NCBI GenBank assembly: GCA_017562135.1
Contig: QEYB01000074.1
Span: forward strand, 1-47,114
Source: Dipylidium caninum
Lineage: Eukaryota > Platyhelminthes > Cestoda > Cyclophyllidea > Dipylidiidae
Length of the DNA stretch: 47,114 nt
Direction: 5' to 3'
Positions within the stretch are counted from its first letter, which is position 1. Each line of letters begins with the position of its first letter. Shown piece after piece: positions 20,721 through 29,181 of this stretch. The position numbers were made by a program, and so were the translations under genes. Below the pieces are notes generated by a model. The model was not told the DNA's origin and did no database searches. It worked only from the letters and a program-made list of their open reading frames with translations.

Positions 20721-20978
20721 CGACTATCTCCACCTCTGCCCACTTTGGTCTGCTATTGTCTCTCAGTAAATTGTCGCGTCTTTATCCACTTCCTCTTCAC
20801 TACTTTCCGCTCCGGTATTGCGTATCGTCATGACATCAAGAGTTAACGTCTTAAACCCTTCCGATGCTTCATTACCGAGATTGAAATTGGTCATGCACTC
20901 TTGAGATTGCCCTCTGTCGACATTTGACGTTTTGCGCAAGTGTGAGACCAGTGCGATATGAGGAGTTGACTCCCTCTT

Positions 20979-21225
20979 AAGAAAGCGACTGAAGCAACCG
21001 AGTTGATCAGCAGAAGGTTTGCTCCATCGCCTTCCCTTTCTTCGCCACCCCTTGATGGCACCGCGAATTTGGATTTGGATGTCGCTAGAATATACGCGCG
21101 ATGGCATAATTCGCACCCCACAGTAGCCTGTGACTCGTTCAGTAGGTGGATGGCAAGCCACTTTGGACGCGAGGAAGATGCCGCTCTTAAGATTGACAAC
21201 AGCGTCTGCATGGCGTGTTGACGTT
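20979..21225. repeat. Paralogous spacer segment S1, older unit
   Basis: Diverged copy of 2826-3200, lying downstream of the Y gene at 20317 just as S1 lies downstream of Y in the duplicated segment. This helps show that 20.1-24.2 kb is an older collinear unit of the same array. Confidence 0.6.
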
Positions 21226-21772
21226 TATTCTTCACACTATCCTCCGGTCACCGCCTCTGCTGCCTCTGCTGCCTCTCTGCTGCCTCTGCTGCCTCCCTAC
21301 TGCGCACACGTTTCACGATGTGGTCGAGTTCTTTGCATCCACAAACTGGAGTTGTTAAAATAATTCAGCCCTTATGCTAGACGCCGTGCAGCAATATAAA
21401 GGAGGTTGAATAAGGACGAAACGATTGTGGCAGTTTGAAAACACGTCAGCAGTGAGCTAGTCCCATTGGTGGGCGCAGGTGTGTGTGCTATTGGGGCAAA
21501 TGTAGTGGATATCGCTGAGTCCTTACCGATGTAAACAAACAGGTGGTGCCTAACATAACGACGATCACCGCATTTTTGCATAGCACAACGGAGGACGGTT
21601 TATGCCCACTTGTCGTTGGCTGAACGCAGACATGCTGCGACGAACCTGTACTACCTGCGCCAGTTGAATTGACTAATTACGTGGGGAGGCGGCACATGTG
21701 GGGAGGATATTTAGTTTAAGGTGGAAATACGGGCACTTTTTCCATCGCGCCTCAAATCTCTTTCCCTCTTGC

Positions 21773-21985
21773 TGACTATCTCGGTCGTGGCAGCAGACAT
21801 ATTCCGACAACACTTGCGCCATTTCCGTCCCCGTGGTAGAGTATCGGTCCTCCGTGTTGCAATCGCATGATCACCTGAAGTCTCTTGCCTGACATGACGT
21901 CAGCCCAGCCTTCAATCGTTGCCAATTGTCATTCACTTTAGCCTACGACCATGTCAATTTAGACATATTCATGGGCAGAAATCCA
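21773..21985 (+). pseudogene. Y-type relic in older unit
   Basis: GACTATCTCGGTCGTGGCAG aligns with GACAATCTCGGTTGTGGCAG of the Y gene at 20413, and homology continues through GCGCCATT.CCG.CCC(G)TGGTAGAGTATCG to CAATCGCATG. After a foreign stretch, GACATATTCATGGGCAG matches the final MGTG region. Frame changes and a TAG break the protein, and no TATA box precedes it. It sits about 1.3 kb downstream of the Y gene at 20317. Confidence 0.6.
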
Positions 21986-22439
21986 CACGCAACCACCTCT
22001 GGAGGCTTTACCGAAATTATGCCATTTTACGCCCTCCCCCACGTCACCACCCGCACTTACAATCACCCTAGCGGTGTTATTTACAGCAGCAGAGATGATA
22101 GCAGTGGCAATCAGTTCAGAGGGTGACCACGTGAAAGACGTGGAGGTAACCCATTTTGAGTGGTGGCGAGAGCAGCTGGTAAAGGATTTCTGTGTATCTG
22201 GACCGGTTCCTCACTAATTCCTTGCATTAAGGTACCCCTATATCTGTTGTCATCAATTTATCCTCATGCATAAAGGAGGGTAGCTTTACGCATGCATCCA
22301 CGGACTGCTACGCCTCCACACATCAATATCATTGTTGCTGTTGTTGTCAGCGATGCCTTTTTTCTGCTTCACCCACGTCTGTACTTGCGTTTGCAATCGT
22401 GCAAGTGCAGTAATTTCCAGGAGTATTTGCGGTGATCAT
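21986..22439. other. No gene recognised
   Basis: A 51-codon frame from ATG 21971 (Thr-, Tyr- and Ser-rich, ending SSGNQFRG at 22126) begins in the Y relic and runs on into unrelated DNA. It has no promoter and I do not call it a gene. Confidence 0.35.
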
Positions 22440-22845
22440 CTAGGCTCGAATGAAACGTCGCATACTTTTGAATGCACACCACTGCAACCGTCGACTGACT
22501 ACTGGCCACGTGAGCAGCAGACCAGTTGCCGTTATTCTACCACCGTTTGGCACATGTTTCCGCGATTTTCTCGGCATCCACAGAGGGTGGCAATTAAATG
22601 AATGGATGCAGGTGTTTAGAATGAGCATGTTGAGAAGCCTGAAGACAAACAGTGCATTAATAATCGTAATTCCGGCAGTGAAACCCCGAGTGTCAGTTGA
22701 CGCCTTTACTCTTCACCACATACATTCACCGAATGCAATATGGTGGCGTTACTTCGTGATGCTACTCGCTTCTCACAAATTTATCTTATGTGGTATCAAC
22801 ATGATGTTGGATGCGCGTGTGGGTGTGTGCGTGCCGAAATGAAGG
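22440..22845. repeat. Paralogous spacer segment S2, older unit
   Basis: Diverged copy of 3345-3720 with the same left and right landmarks. It lies just upstream of the intact C gene's promoter block (22927). Confidence 0.5.
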
Positions 22846-22926
22846 ATGCTGAAATAGTGAGGTGGTAGTACAGGGCGTGTTTATCAAGTCAGGACATTTC
22901 ATCTTAGTGCATTGTAATAGAATATG

Positions 22927-22985
22927 AGGTCAATTGTCAGAATTGATGATAGCAGAACTCAACGATGCGAGGTTCCCTGCATGAA
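22927..22985 (+). promoter_or_regulatory. C-type distal promoter block, intact gene
   Basis: AGGTCAATTGTCAGAATTGA followed by GATAGCAGAACTCAACGATG and GAGGTTCCCTGCATGAATG. Conserved with 5708-5765, 32388-32445 and the orphan blocks at 311 and 27001. Lies 113 bp upstream of the TATA box. Confidence 0.6.
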
Positions 22986-23011
22986 TGTTGCGCCCACTTT
23001 CGAACATACCC

Positions 23012-23048
23012 ATTCATGTGACTGCCCCATCTCGCAGTGTATAAAAGG
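23012..23048 (+). promoter_or_regulatory. Proximal promoter of intact C gene
   Basis: ATTCATGTGA (23012-23021), 18-bp spacer, TATAAAAGG (23040-23048), then 65 bp to the ATG. This is the reference for the C-type promoter. Confidence 0.8.
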
Positions 23049-23104
23049 CGCATTCAGCTAACACACACCGAAACTATCAGCGAAGTAATTACGCTAACTT
23101 CACA

Positions 23105-23317
23105 ATGTGTTGGGGTCATCCAGTCTACTCGGTCGCCTACACCTACGAGGTTCCCGTTGCCGTTGGATGCTGCAGTGGCTGCCACTCACACGACTGCCAT
23201 GGCTGCGGTGGCTGCGGTGGCTGCGGTGGTTGTGATGGTTGTGGTGTAACCACGGCGGTAGTTCACGCTCTATGCTCCGACTGTGGCTGTGGCACTTGTC
23301 AAGACCACTCTCACTAA
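23105..23317 (+). CDS. C-type Cys/Gly-rich small protein (intact)
   Basis: 70 aa with 14 Cys and 14 Gly. Layout: MCWGHPVYSVAYTYEVPVAV N-terminus with regularly spaced Tyr, then GCCSGCHSHDCHGCG, a core of CGG repeats made by GGCTGCGGT DNA units, a VTTAVVHAL spacer, the conserved CSDCGCGTC motif and a short QDHSH end (TAA then TGA in frame). There is no signal peptide and no intron needed. The ATG is chosen from the TATA distance and from conservation with the other C loci. Composition resembles keratin-associated or sperm-tail CGP-type proteins, but no true homology is shown; His next to Cys would also allow metal binding. I infer an intracellular, disulfide-cross-linked structural role. An AATAAA follows at 23465. 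Confidence 0.85.
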   Translation: MCWGHPVYSVAYTYEVPVAVGCCSGCHSHDCHGCGGCGGCGGCDGCGVTTAVVHALCSDCGCGTCQDHSH

Positions 23318-23464
23318 TGAGACATGCCAACAAGCTTTCAACACTCCACCCACCAGCGCATATCCACAGTGGAATCATCACAATTTCCTCCGCCGCCCAC
23401 GAAGTCTAGCCCCCTTTCTGTACACTTTGTCATCTTCCTCTTCAGGTACCTTGATTAGTAGTGC

Positions 23465-23470
23465 AATAAA
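23465..23470 (+). terminator. Poly(A) signal of intact C gene
   Basis: AATAAA 148 bp after the stop codon, in 3' UTR sequence shared with the relics at 5.0 and 31.7 kb, where it reads AATGAA. Confidence 0.6.
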
Positions 23471-23580
23471 AGGCTTCCTCTCCCTCTCTGCACTTACGCC
23501 ATGCTGTGGCGTGTGCAAATCTAGAAGAGGAAAGGCAGTACGCGATCGACCCGGTTGCGTGGGGCAGTGGTGATTCAAAA

Positions 23581-25004
23581 TGCAGTCAAATGTTGAGCAG
23601 CTGTCGTTGGGTGTAATCCCTAATGTTTGCCTCTCGGCATTTTCAGTGATGACTCTCCAGAGGGAGATGGTCGAGGAATGCCTGAAATCGTCACTAATTG
23701 GTCATGTTATGGAGGTAAATGGGTGTGATTAACCGACCGCTTATCGATGCAAGTGCAGCCCTCAGGTGGTGGTGTTGGAATGCTCGGTGTGGAAAACCAG
23801 TTCATTTCGGCATTCTGGGAGGGGGGCCTGTGAGATAATGCTTGCCGAAGTTGGCGGTGTGGTAGTGTTCACGAAACCTTAACTGCTGCATTGCCAGTCT
23901 TCAGATCGCCTCGTGATGAGACGCTTCGTCTGACGGGGTATCTGCTGCGATGCAGCACCTCCACCATCTCCTGCTTCTCCACTTCAACTGACCGTGCTAT
24001 CGAGCCTACGATCAGATGAAGCAGTTTGTCGTTTCCCAGTTAAGGACACGTCGTAACTGTTAGAGCAGGTGGTGCTTTGTGACTGTCACCACTTCCCCTT
24101 CAGGGCCACTGGAGCTGAAGGCGGCTGAATTCACCAAACCTTAATTTGCCCCCACCGCATTCCTGACCGACGCTGCCAGCTGTGGGATCTGCCTTCCCCC
24201 TCAAGTACCCTGATTAGACGTGTGATAAATGTGCCTCGGTGCATCAGGACATTTTTCACTACTGCCAAGAGTCATGATTCACCGACAAGTGCTTACGTGG
24301 TGAAATAGAATTGAAAGGCAACTGCGGAGTGGTGACTTGGTGACTTGGTGCATGAGTCGGTGGCAAATTCAGCTTCTAACTAAGCCGTTGCTCCTCGACG
24401 CAGACGTGAACACACACTGTATGCCTTCATGCAACATACTCGAGTTACGTCATGCGAATGTCTCTGTTGCCTTCGATTAACACTTAATGAACTGCGTCCA
24501 TTGGTGAAAAATCTGGGCACCTCAGCACATGCGGTCACAGAGTCGACTGAGCAGCGGTTTACAGATGCGTAGTGTAGGACAGCGAGGCGACTCCGACATT
24601 CTGTCAATTCTGGTGTGAACGAGGTGTTCATCAGACCTCTCCCCCCGTCCACACAATGCTCCGGTTAACTTGTCATGCAGAGTCTTCTCCATTCCCAGTC
24701 CAAGTCGCCCCATTGTCAATTGTATTGGTGAAGTGCACTTTGTTATCCTTTTAGGAACTGCCTTATAGTGTAGTTTGCTAAGAAGTGTGCCTTGAAAGAT
24801 GACTAGGAGGAGAAAAGCCCCCTAGCATATCTGACTCACTCGGATAACCAGTTGTTCATTTTGCTGTTCATAGACTTTGTTGACTCTTTCGAGGAAGAGG
24901 ACCACAGTTGTCATGCCCCCAATCAAAGGTAATCCGCAAAGCGCATGAATTTACGTGGGAACCCCTAAATTGGGCCAAGTTAACAGGATTACGGCCACAA
25001 ATTG
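23581..25004. other. No gene recognised apart from 24080-24165
   Basis: Short frames without motifs. A second echo of the C-gene 3' UTR may lie at 24191-24245 (CTTCCCCCTCAAGTACCCTGATTAG against CTTCCTCTTCAGGTACCTTGATTAG). Confidence 0.4.
24080..24165. repeat. Spacer segment paralogous to 6373-6460
   Basis: CACCACTTCCCCTTCAGGGCCA and GGAGCTGAAGGCGGCTGAATT align with the sequence downstream of the C gene in copies A and B. It marks the right end of the older collinear unit. Confidence 0.55.
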
Positions 25005-25223
25005 TCATGTAGCGACAGTCCAAGGAGAGCAGGTCACAGTTGTGACCCAAACAACAGTTGTGACGGTACAAAATGTGTGTTGTTCGCACGAGCAGGAAAA
25101 TACTGTCGACTGCTTTGGTCTCCAACTTCGGCAAAATTGAGTAAGTCCAGGTGACCTATGGATGTATTCAGTGAATAAGCACAGTCCACCATAGAAGTCT
25201 GAGGTCTCAAACTCAGTGTTAAC
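25005..25223 (-). pseudogene. Possible Cys-rich relic behind minus-strand promoter
   Basis: One minus-strand frame is open for 72 codons (25223-25005) with 6 Cys, reading FYGGLCLFTEY, then VFSCSCEQHTFC and TVTTVVWVTTVTCSP. The last part recalls the VTTAVVHALCS stretch of the C proteins. That frame has no ATG. An ATG at 25192, 84 bp after the TATA box, opens a different frame (MVDCAYSLNTS, 52 aa). The simplest reading is a C-like gene that lost its frame or start; the alternative is a short unrelated protein from ATG 25192. Confidence 0.3.
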
Positions 25224-25267
25224 CTACCGCAACGGTTGTGCATCAAGGAGCAGTGTGCCCACAGCCG

Positions 25268-25301
25268 GCTTTTATACTTTACGCCATCCTGTCATGTGAA
25301 T
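25268..25301 (-). promoter_or_regulatory. Cluster-type promoter on the minus strand
   Basis: Minus strand: ATTCACATGA (25301-25292), 15-bp spacer, TATAAAAGC (25276-25268). The E-box core and spacing are nearly the same as at the minus-strand C gene (10614-10580), so a real promoter is likely even though the downstream gene is unclear. Confidence 0.6.
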
Positions 25302-26479
25302 GCGCAGTCCATCTTTACACCATAGCTGTTTCCAGTGACGGCTGCGCTCACTGGAGGAATATATCACAACCTCCGCTGGTTTATCACGGTGAAAGGATAC
25401 TGCGGACGGAGGTGTGAATATATTGTTTTGGTTGATGGCGAGTGTCGGGTGCCTGGGTGAATCAATGCATGGAAGGGTGGTTGAAAAAACAGGCTTCTCG
25501 AGGAAGCACGGTCGCTTGTCTTTTTTGGACAAGTTAATATTTGCCTTCTCGGCTACCACGTGATGCGCCCTTTTGATGATGCCTGATTGCTGCGAGTGTG
25601 TCGCATTTGTGTGTGACCGAATGGAGCACCAAGTCCCCACGTGTGCACCACTGACTTCAGAGGCGAATTCTGTGCTTATCTCACTCACGCCTGCTGACAA
25701 TTGGCGGAAGCGGGAACCTCGCGATATCTTGAGTGGGTTCCGAATTTCCGGTAAATTGCTTGACTGGCCTTCATAAAGGTTATTACTCGTGGCGATTGTC
25801 GCTATTGTCGAATGGGATGTGCGAGCACACGCGTGTTGTGCCGTGATGGCAACAGGCTTCTACGGCGCTGGTGTCGATGAACTTTTTGGACTCGGATGGA
25901 ACAGGACTCACATTCCTCTCCTCATGTGGCCTCCATCACATGTCTCCCCTCGAGCCACCCCTTCCTTGTTGCATCATCTAACGAGACAAGTTGATGGATG
26001 AGGTGACATGGTGGACTAATTAACCTTTTCCAAAGCACGTAATTATGTCAGTTGTACGCTTGTACAGGCCTCCTAGGCGCCCAGTGAGAGTGGAATCTGT
26101 GAAACCGGCTTTGCTTCTCTTATTCGACTCCCTCGAGCAACAGATTATCTTTAGATGGCATGCACGAAGCCTCCTTCTAGTATGCCAAAATCATTGACTT
26201 GGGCTCGGCAGAATTTTGCGTAAACAGCGTATCGTGTAGTGTCTCATACAGGCCATTATTGCTGCCTATATAGATGACTTTATTTGTCGTGGGATAAAGA
26301 GCCCAAATAGAAGGGCGTAAAGTGCGAGATCAGCACATCTGCGCCCATGCGCTGGCCACTTACCTCCCTCGAACTGATTCACACATTTTCTCCGCGTGTG
26401 CAGAATGCGCGTGGTATGTAGTGGCTGTGCTGCATTTGTCGGCATCCTGCCTGATTTTGGAATCGTGGCACGAAAGAGG
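25302..26479. other. No gene recognised
   Basis: A 142-codon minus-strand frame (25700-25272) ends inside the TATA box of the promoter at 25268 and shows no family features. Nothing else stands out. Confidence 0.4.
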
Positions 26480-26640
26480 CAAAATGGACAGACTGCATTT
26501 TGAGAGGAGACGTAAGCACCCGGGTCGACCAACAAGAAGTTCACTCCATCGCCTTCGCTATTCCTTCGCTCGTCGATGACAGCGCGGTTGTGAATTTGGA
26601 TGTCGAGAAGACGGATGACACACGCCATAGTCTGTCGACA
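26480..26640. repeat. Paralogous spacer segment S1, isolated copy upstream of copy B
   Basis: About 160 bp match 2826-2995 (GAGACGTAAGCAC, TCGACCAACAAGAAGTTCA, CCATCGCCTTC and AATTTGGATGTCG landmarks). It sits directly before the start of the visible copy B homology. A 196-codon minus-strand frame runs across it (26856-26266), but the paralogous copies do not keep that frame. Confidence 0.55.
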
Positions 26641-27000
26641 CGTGGTCAGCTTTGTCCGAGTCCTCGCTGCGACAGTCGACACGTGGGCGATGCGGAACTG
26701 TTGTGGGGCTGAGGCAGATTGACTGCTACCATCCGCTGTACTCAATGCAGAGACGCGGGAGTGTCTGAGGACACAGCGCTCCCCAGGCTCGAGGTTAATG
26801 TTCACCTGGGCAAGTGAGGCGAAATCCCCTCTCGATACATCTTTATTGTGCTCCACAATGTATTTTCAACCCTTCTATATAAGTCAACATATATTATTCC
26901 GTGTGTGACGAAACAGAAGACACTGTAATAGTGAGATGGTAGTAAAGAGGGTGCATTACAGGGAGGATAATGTATTTCGATGACCTTGTAGTAGATTATG

Positions 27001-27120
27001 AGGTTGATTGTCTGTGTTGATAATAGCGAAACACAGTGACGTGAGGTTCCCTGCATGAATGTTGCATTCACTTTGTGATCCGAAGGACTAAGCGAAGCAA
27101 TCTCTCTTTCCCCCATTGAA
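27001..27120 (+). promoter_or_regulatory. Orphan C-type upstream block (relic), copy B
   Basis: Cleaner version of 311-430. It begins AGGTTGATTGTC and continues through TTGATAATAGC to GAGGTTCCCTGCATGAATG, which is identical over its last 19 bases to the live C promoter at 22.9 kb. No TATA box or C reading frame follows at the expected distance. Confidence 0.55.
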
Positions 27121-27297
27121 GACACGCTTTTACTGATTCAACAGTTACCTTTGGCGTTAAATACATAATCATCGAGGACCACATATCAAGTAGGCCCCAA
27201 TGTAGATGGACTCACGTGATGCCCTTATGAAGGCTGTTATTTAAGATGGTATAGGGTAACTGTCGTGTTCTGCTTAGTGAACCGATAAATCAGTCGG

Positions 27298-27432
27298 ATG
27301 GACAGAATTGACAGTTGGCACTGCTCCTCGCCCATCCTATGCACATATCTCTGTTTGTATCTCACCTCCCCCCCCTCCCCCCTCCATACACTACAATGGG
27401 TTGTCACCCATTTCGAAGTAGAATTGGGTTAA
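27298..27432 (+). CDS. Possible 44-aa Cys/Tyr/Pro-containing micro-ORF
   Basis: ATG at 27298 lies 61 bp after the TATA-like TTATTTAAGA (27237), a distance typical of this cluster. The frame has 44 codons, ends in TAA, and contains CSSPILCTYLCLYLTSPP-like sequence (three Cys, two Tyr) followed by a proline/serine tract made by a C-run. The matching place in copy A (605) is frameshifted. I recognise no family. It may be a decayed member of the cluster or chance; I lean towards a relic. Confidence 0.2.
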   Translation: MDRIDSWHCSSPILCTYLCLYLTSPPSPLHTLQWVVTHFEVELG

Positions 27433-28580
27433 GTAGGAATGTCCTGAGTAAGGAGAACGTGCATCATCCTTGTAGATGTGTTTATTCGTCCTCCAGGGGG
27501 AAATTATTCTTCTTCTTTACTAACGAAACCCCTATACTGGAGATGGTCAACAACAGTAATATGAATTTTTGGAGGCGTGGCAAATGGTGTGTGCATGCGG
27601 AGGAGATTCGGCTATTTACCTCCTCGTAAATCTACCTCTCCTGCAGGCATGAGGACAAATTGATAACAAGAGATCTGGGAGTACCTGAATGTATGGCATT
27701 AGTTAGGAATTTGATCAGATACGCAGAAATTCTGTATCTGCTCTTCTCGTCAGCACTGGGATTGCGTTATCTCCACGTTTTTCACGTAGTCGTCCTTTGA
27801 ACAGATTGCCACTGCCATCATTTGTATTGCATCGTAAATGATGAACGTTACAGTTGTCCCTGCGGTAGAGACTTTGACGCAGTACTCCAAGTTGGCGTGT
27901 GCAGGCGGTTATTCGGTAATCACACTGCTCTTTGTTTTCCCGCAGGGGGGTGTCGTGATTTGCTCACTCACAAACGCAGAGGTGGTACTTTTTCCTAAGG
28001 GCATGCTCCCTACTAACTCCTGTATAAACTTCTCCATTTGCGTGTTTCTGAGTTGCTAAACAGACAAACCTGAGTGACTACAAGTGAAGTGCATTTACGG
28101 TTGTCAGCGTGAGATGGCAAGTCGGCAAATTGTATGCCTATAGTTCATAATGTGGACCTACATCTGCCCAGTCTCATCGCAAGCGTCCTGACTTACAAGA
28201 AAACTTGTTATTTAGAAAACCGAAGTGTTTAAAACAGCACAGTTTTGCATTTAGTACATCCTCGTCGATAAACCCGTAAAGTGTTGCTGCAATGAGAGAC
28301 CCTGTTTGGCATGCTTGCCTCTATTCATTTGAGGTCAAAGTAGATTCTCCTGAGAGGACGTCTCCATTGCCGATTGCGCTTTTTCACCTCTCCACACGTA
28401 GTCGAATACCCCTCATGTGTGCAGCATTGATGACAGTATTCACTGGATTCGGGTGAATGGGGTTCTTAGGGATGACCAAATGCTCAGTTCTCACATCGTC
28501 GTGTCGACTAACGGTTGTATAATAAAGCCCCATGTAGTGTATCCAATTTGCCCGCATGCTCTTGCTTCCCTGGGGCCCAC

Positions 28581-28620
28581 ATTCACATGATCTGCGTGGT
28601 GAAGTGGAGTGTATAAAAAG
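28581..28620 (+). promoter_or_regulatory. Y-type promoter, copy B
   Basis: ATTCACATGA (28581-28590), 21-bp spacer, TATAAAAAG (28612-28620), 66 bp to ATG 28678. Confidence 0.8.
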
Positions 28621-28677
28621 CACCACTGTGCTCGTCCACACATTCTTCATAGCAGAACCGTCTCTTTTTTTTTCACG

Positions 28678-29181
28678 ATGTACCCACGATATTCCGCTGT
28701 GCCCTCGTCCACCTACTCCTACGCCTACACCCCTCCGACTTCAGTCTCCGTCGGCTACACCAGTGGTTGTGGCGACAGTCTCGGTTGTGGCAGCGCACCG
28801 TATGCCGCAGAAACTTACGCCATTGCCACACCCGTGGTAGAATATTGTGCGCCCGTGGTGGGATACCACACGCCTGCCCTCAGTGACAGTGACAGATTCA
28901 TGGGGACTGGTCCATTCAATAGCTACTTTGCCACTATTTGGGTACAATCTCGTGATGCAACCACTTTCTCAGCCAATGTCGCTTGTCTGCCAATACATTC
29001 TTCCACCCTCCTTAACCTTTTCCGATTTAGGTCGCTTGTATCTATCCTATCCTACCCTATCATAACACCTCACTCATTTCCCCCTCTGATCACACTGTCC
29101 TCTGCTGTCTCACACCAATTTTGTCTTTCTTCATTCACTTTTTCTGCATTACTATCTACACAACTGTTGCTTTGTTACTGA
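28678..29181 (+). CDS. Y-type Tyr-rich protein with extended C-terminus, copy B
   Basis: 167 aa. Residues 1-82 are a typical Y protein: MYPRYSAVPSSTYSYAYTP start, GYTSGCGDSLGCGSAPYA centre, TPVVEYCAPVVGY and DSDRFMGTGPF. At that point the paralogue at 20317 stops, but here the equivalent of its stop codon is changed (sequence reads TTCAATAGCTAC) and the frame continues for about 85 codons into former 3' UTR. That tail is Ser/Leu/Thr-rich, lacks the Y composition and ends at TGA 29179-29181. The promoter and leader are intact and there is no signal peptide. It may be translated as a long variant; whether the tail is tolerated is unknown. The same stop loss is seen in copy A, so it predates the duplication. 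Confidence 0.65.
   Translation: MYPRYSAVPSSTYSYAYTPPTSVSVGYTSGCGDSLGCGSAPYAAETYAIATPVVEYCAPVVGYHTPALSDSDRFMGTGPFNSYFATIWVQSRDATTFSANVACLPIHSSTLLNLFRFRSLVSILSYPIITPHSFPPLITLSSAVSHQFCLSSFTFSALLSTQLLLCY

Noticed and set aside
23105..23317. C-type proteins as secreted Cys-rich toxins or defensins
   Set aside because: No signal peptide or propeptide, Cys spacing follows a Gly-Cys repeat and not a toxin or defensin framework.
25272..25700. 142-codon minus-strand frame as a gene
   Set aside because: Ends inside the TATA box of the promoter at 25268, has anonymous composition and no paralogue.
26266..26856. 196-codon minus-strand frame as a gene
   Set aside because: It runs through an S1 spacer copy and across the duplication boundary. 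The paralogous segments at 2826, 20979 and 29506 do not keep the frame, and there is no promoter or motif.
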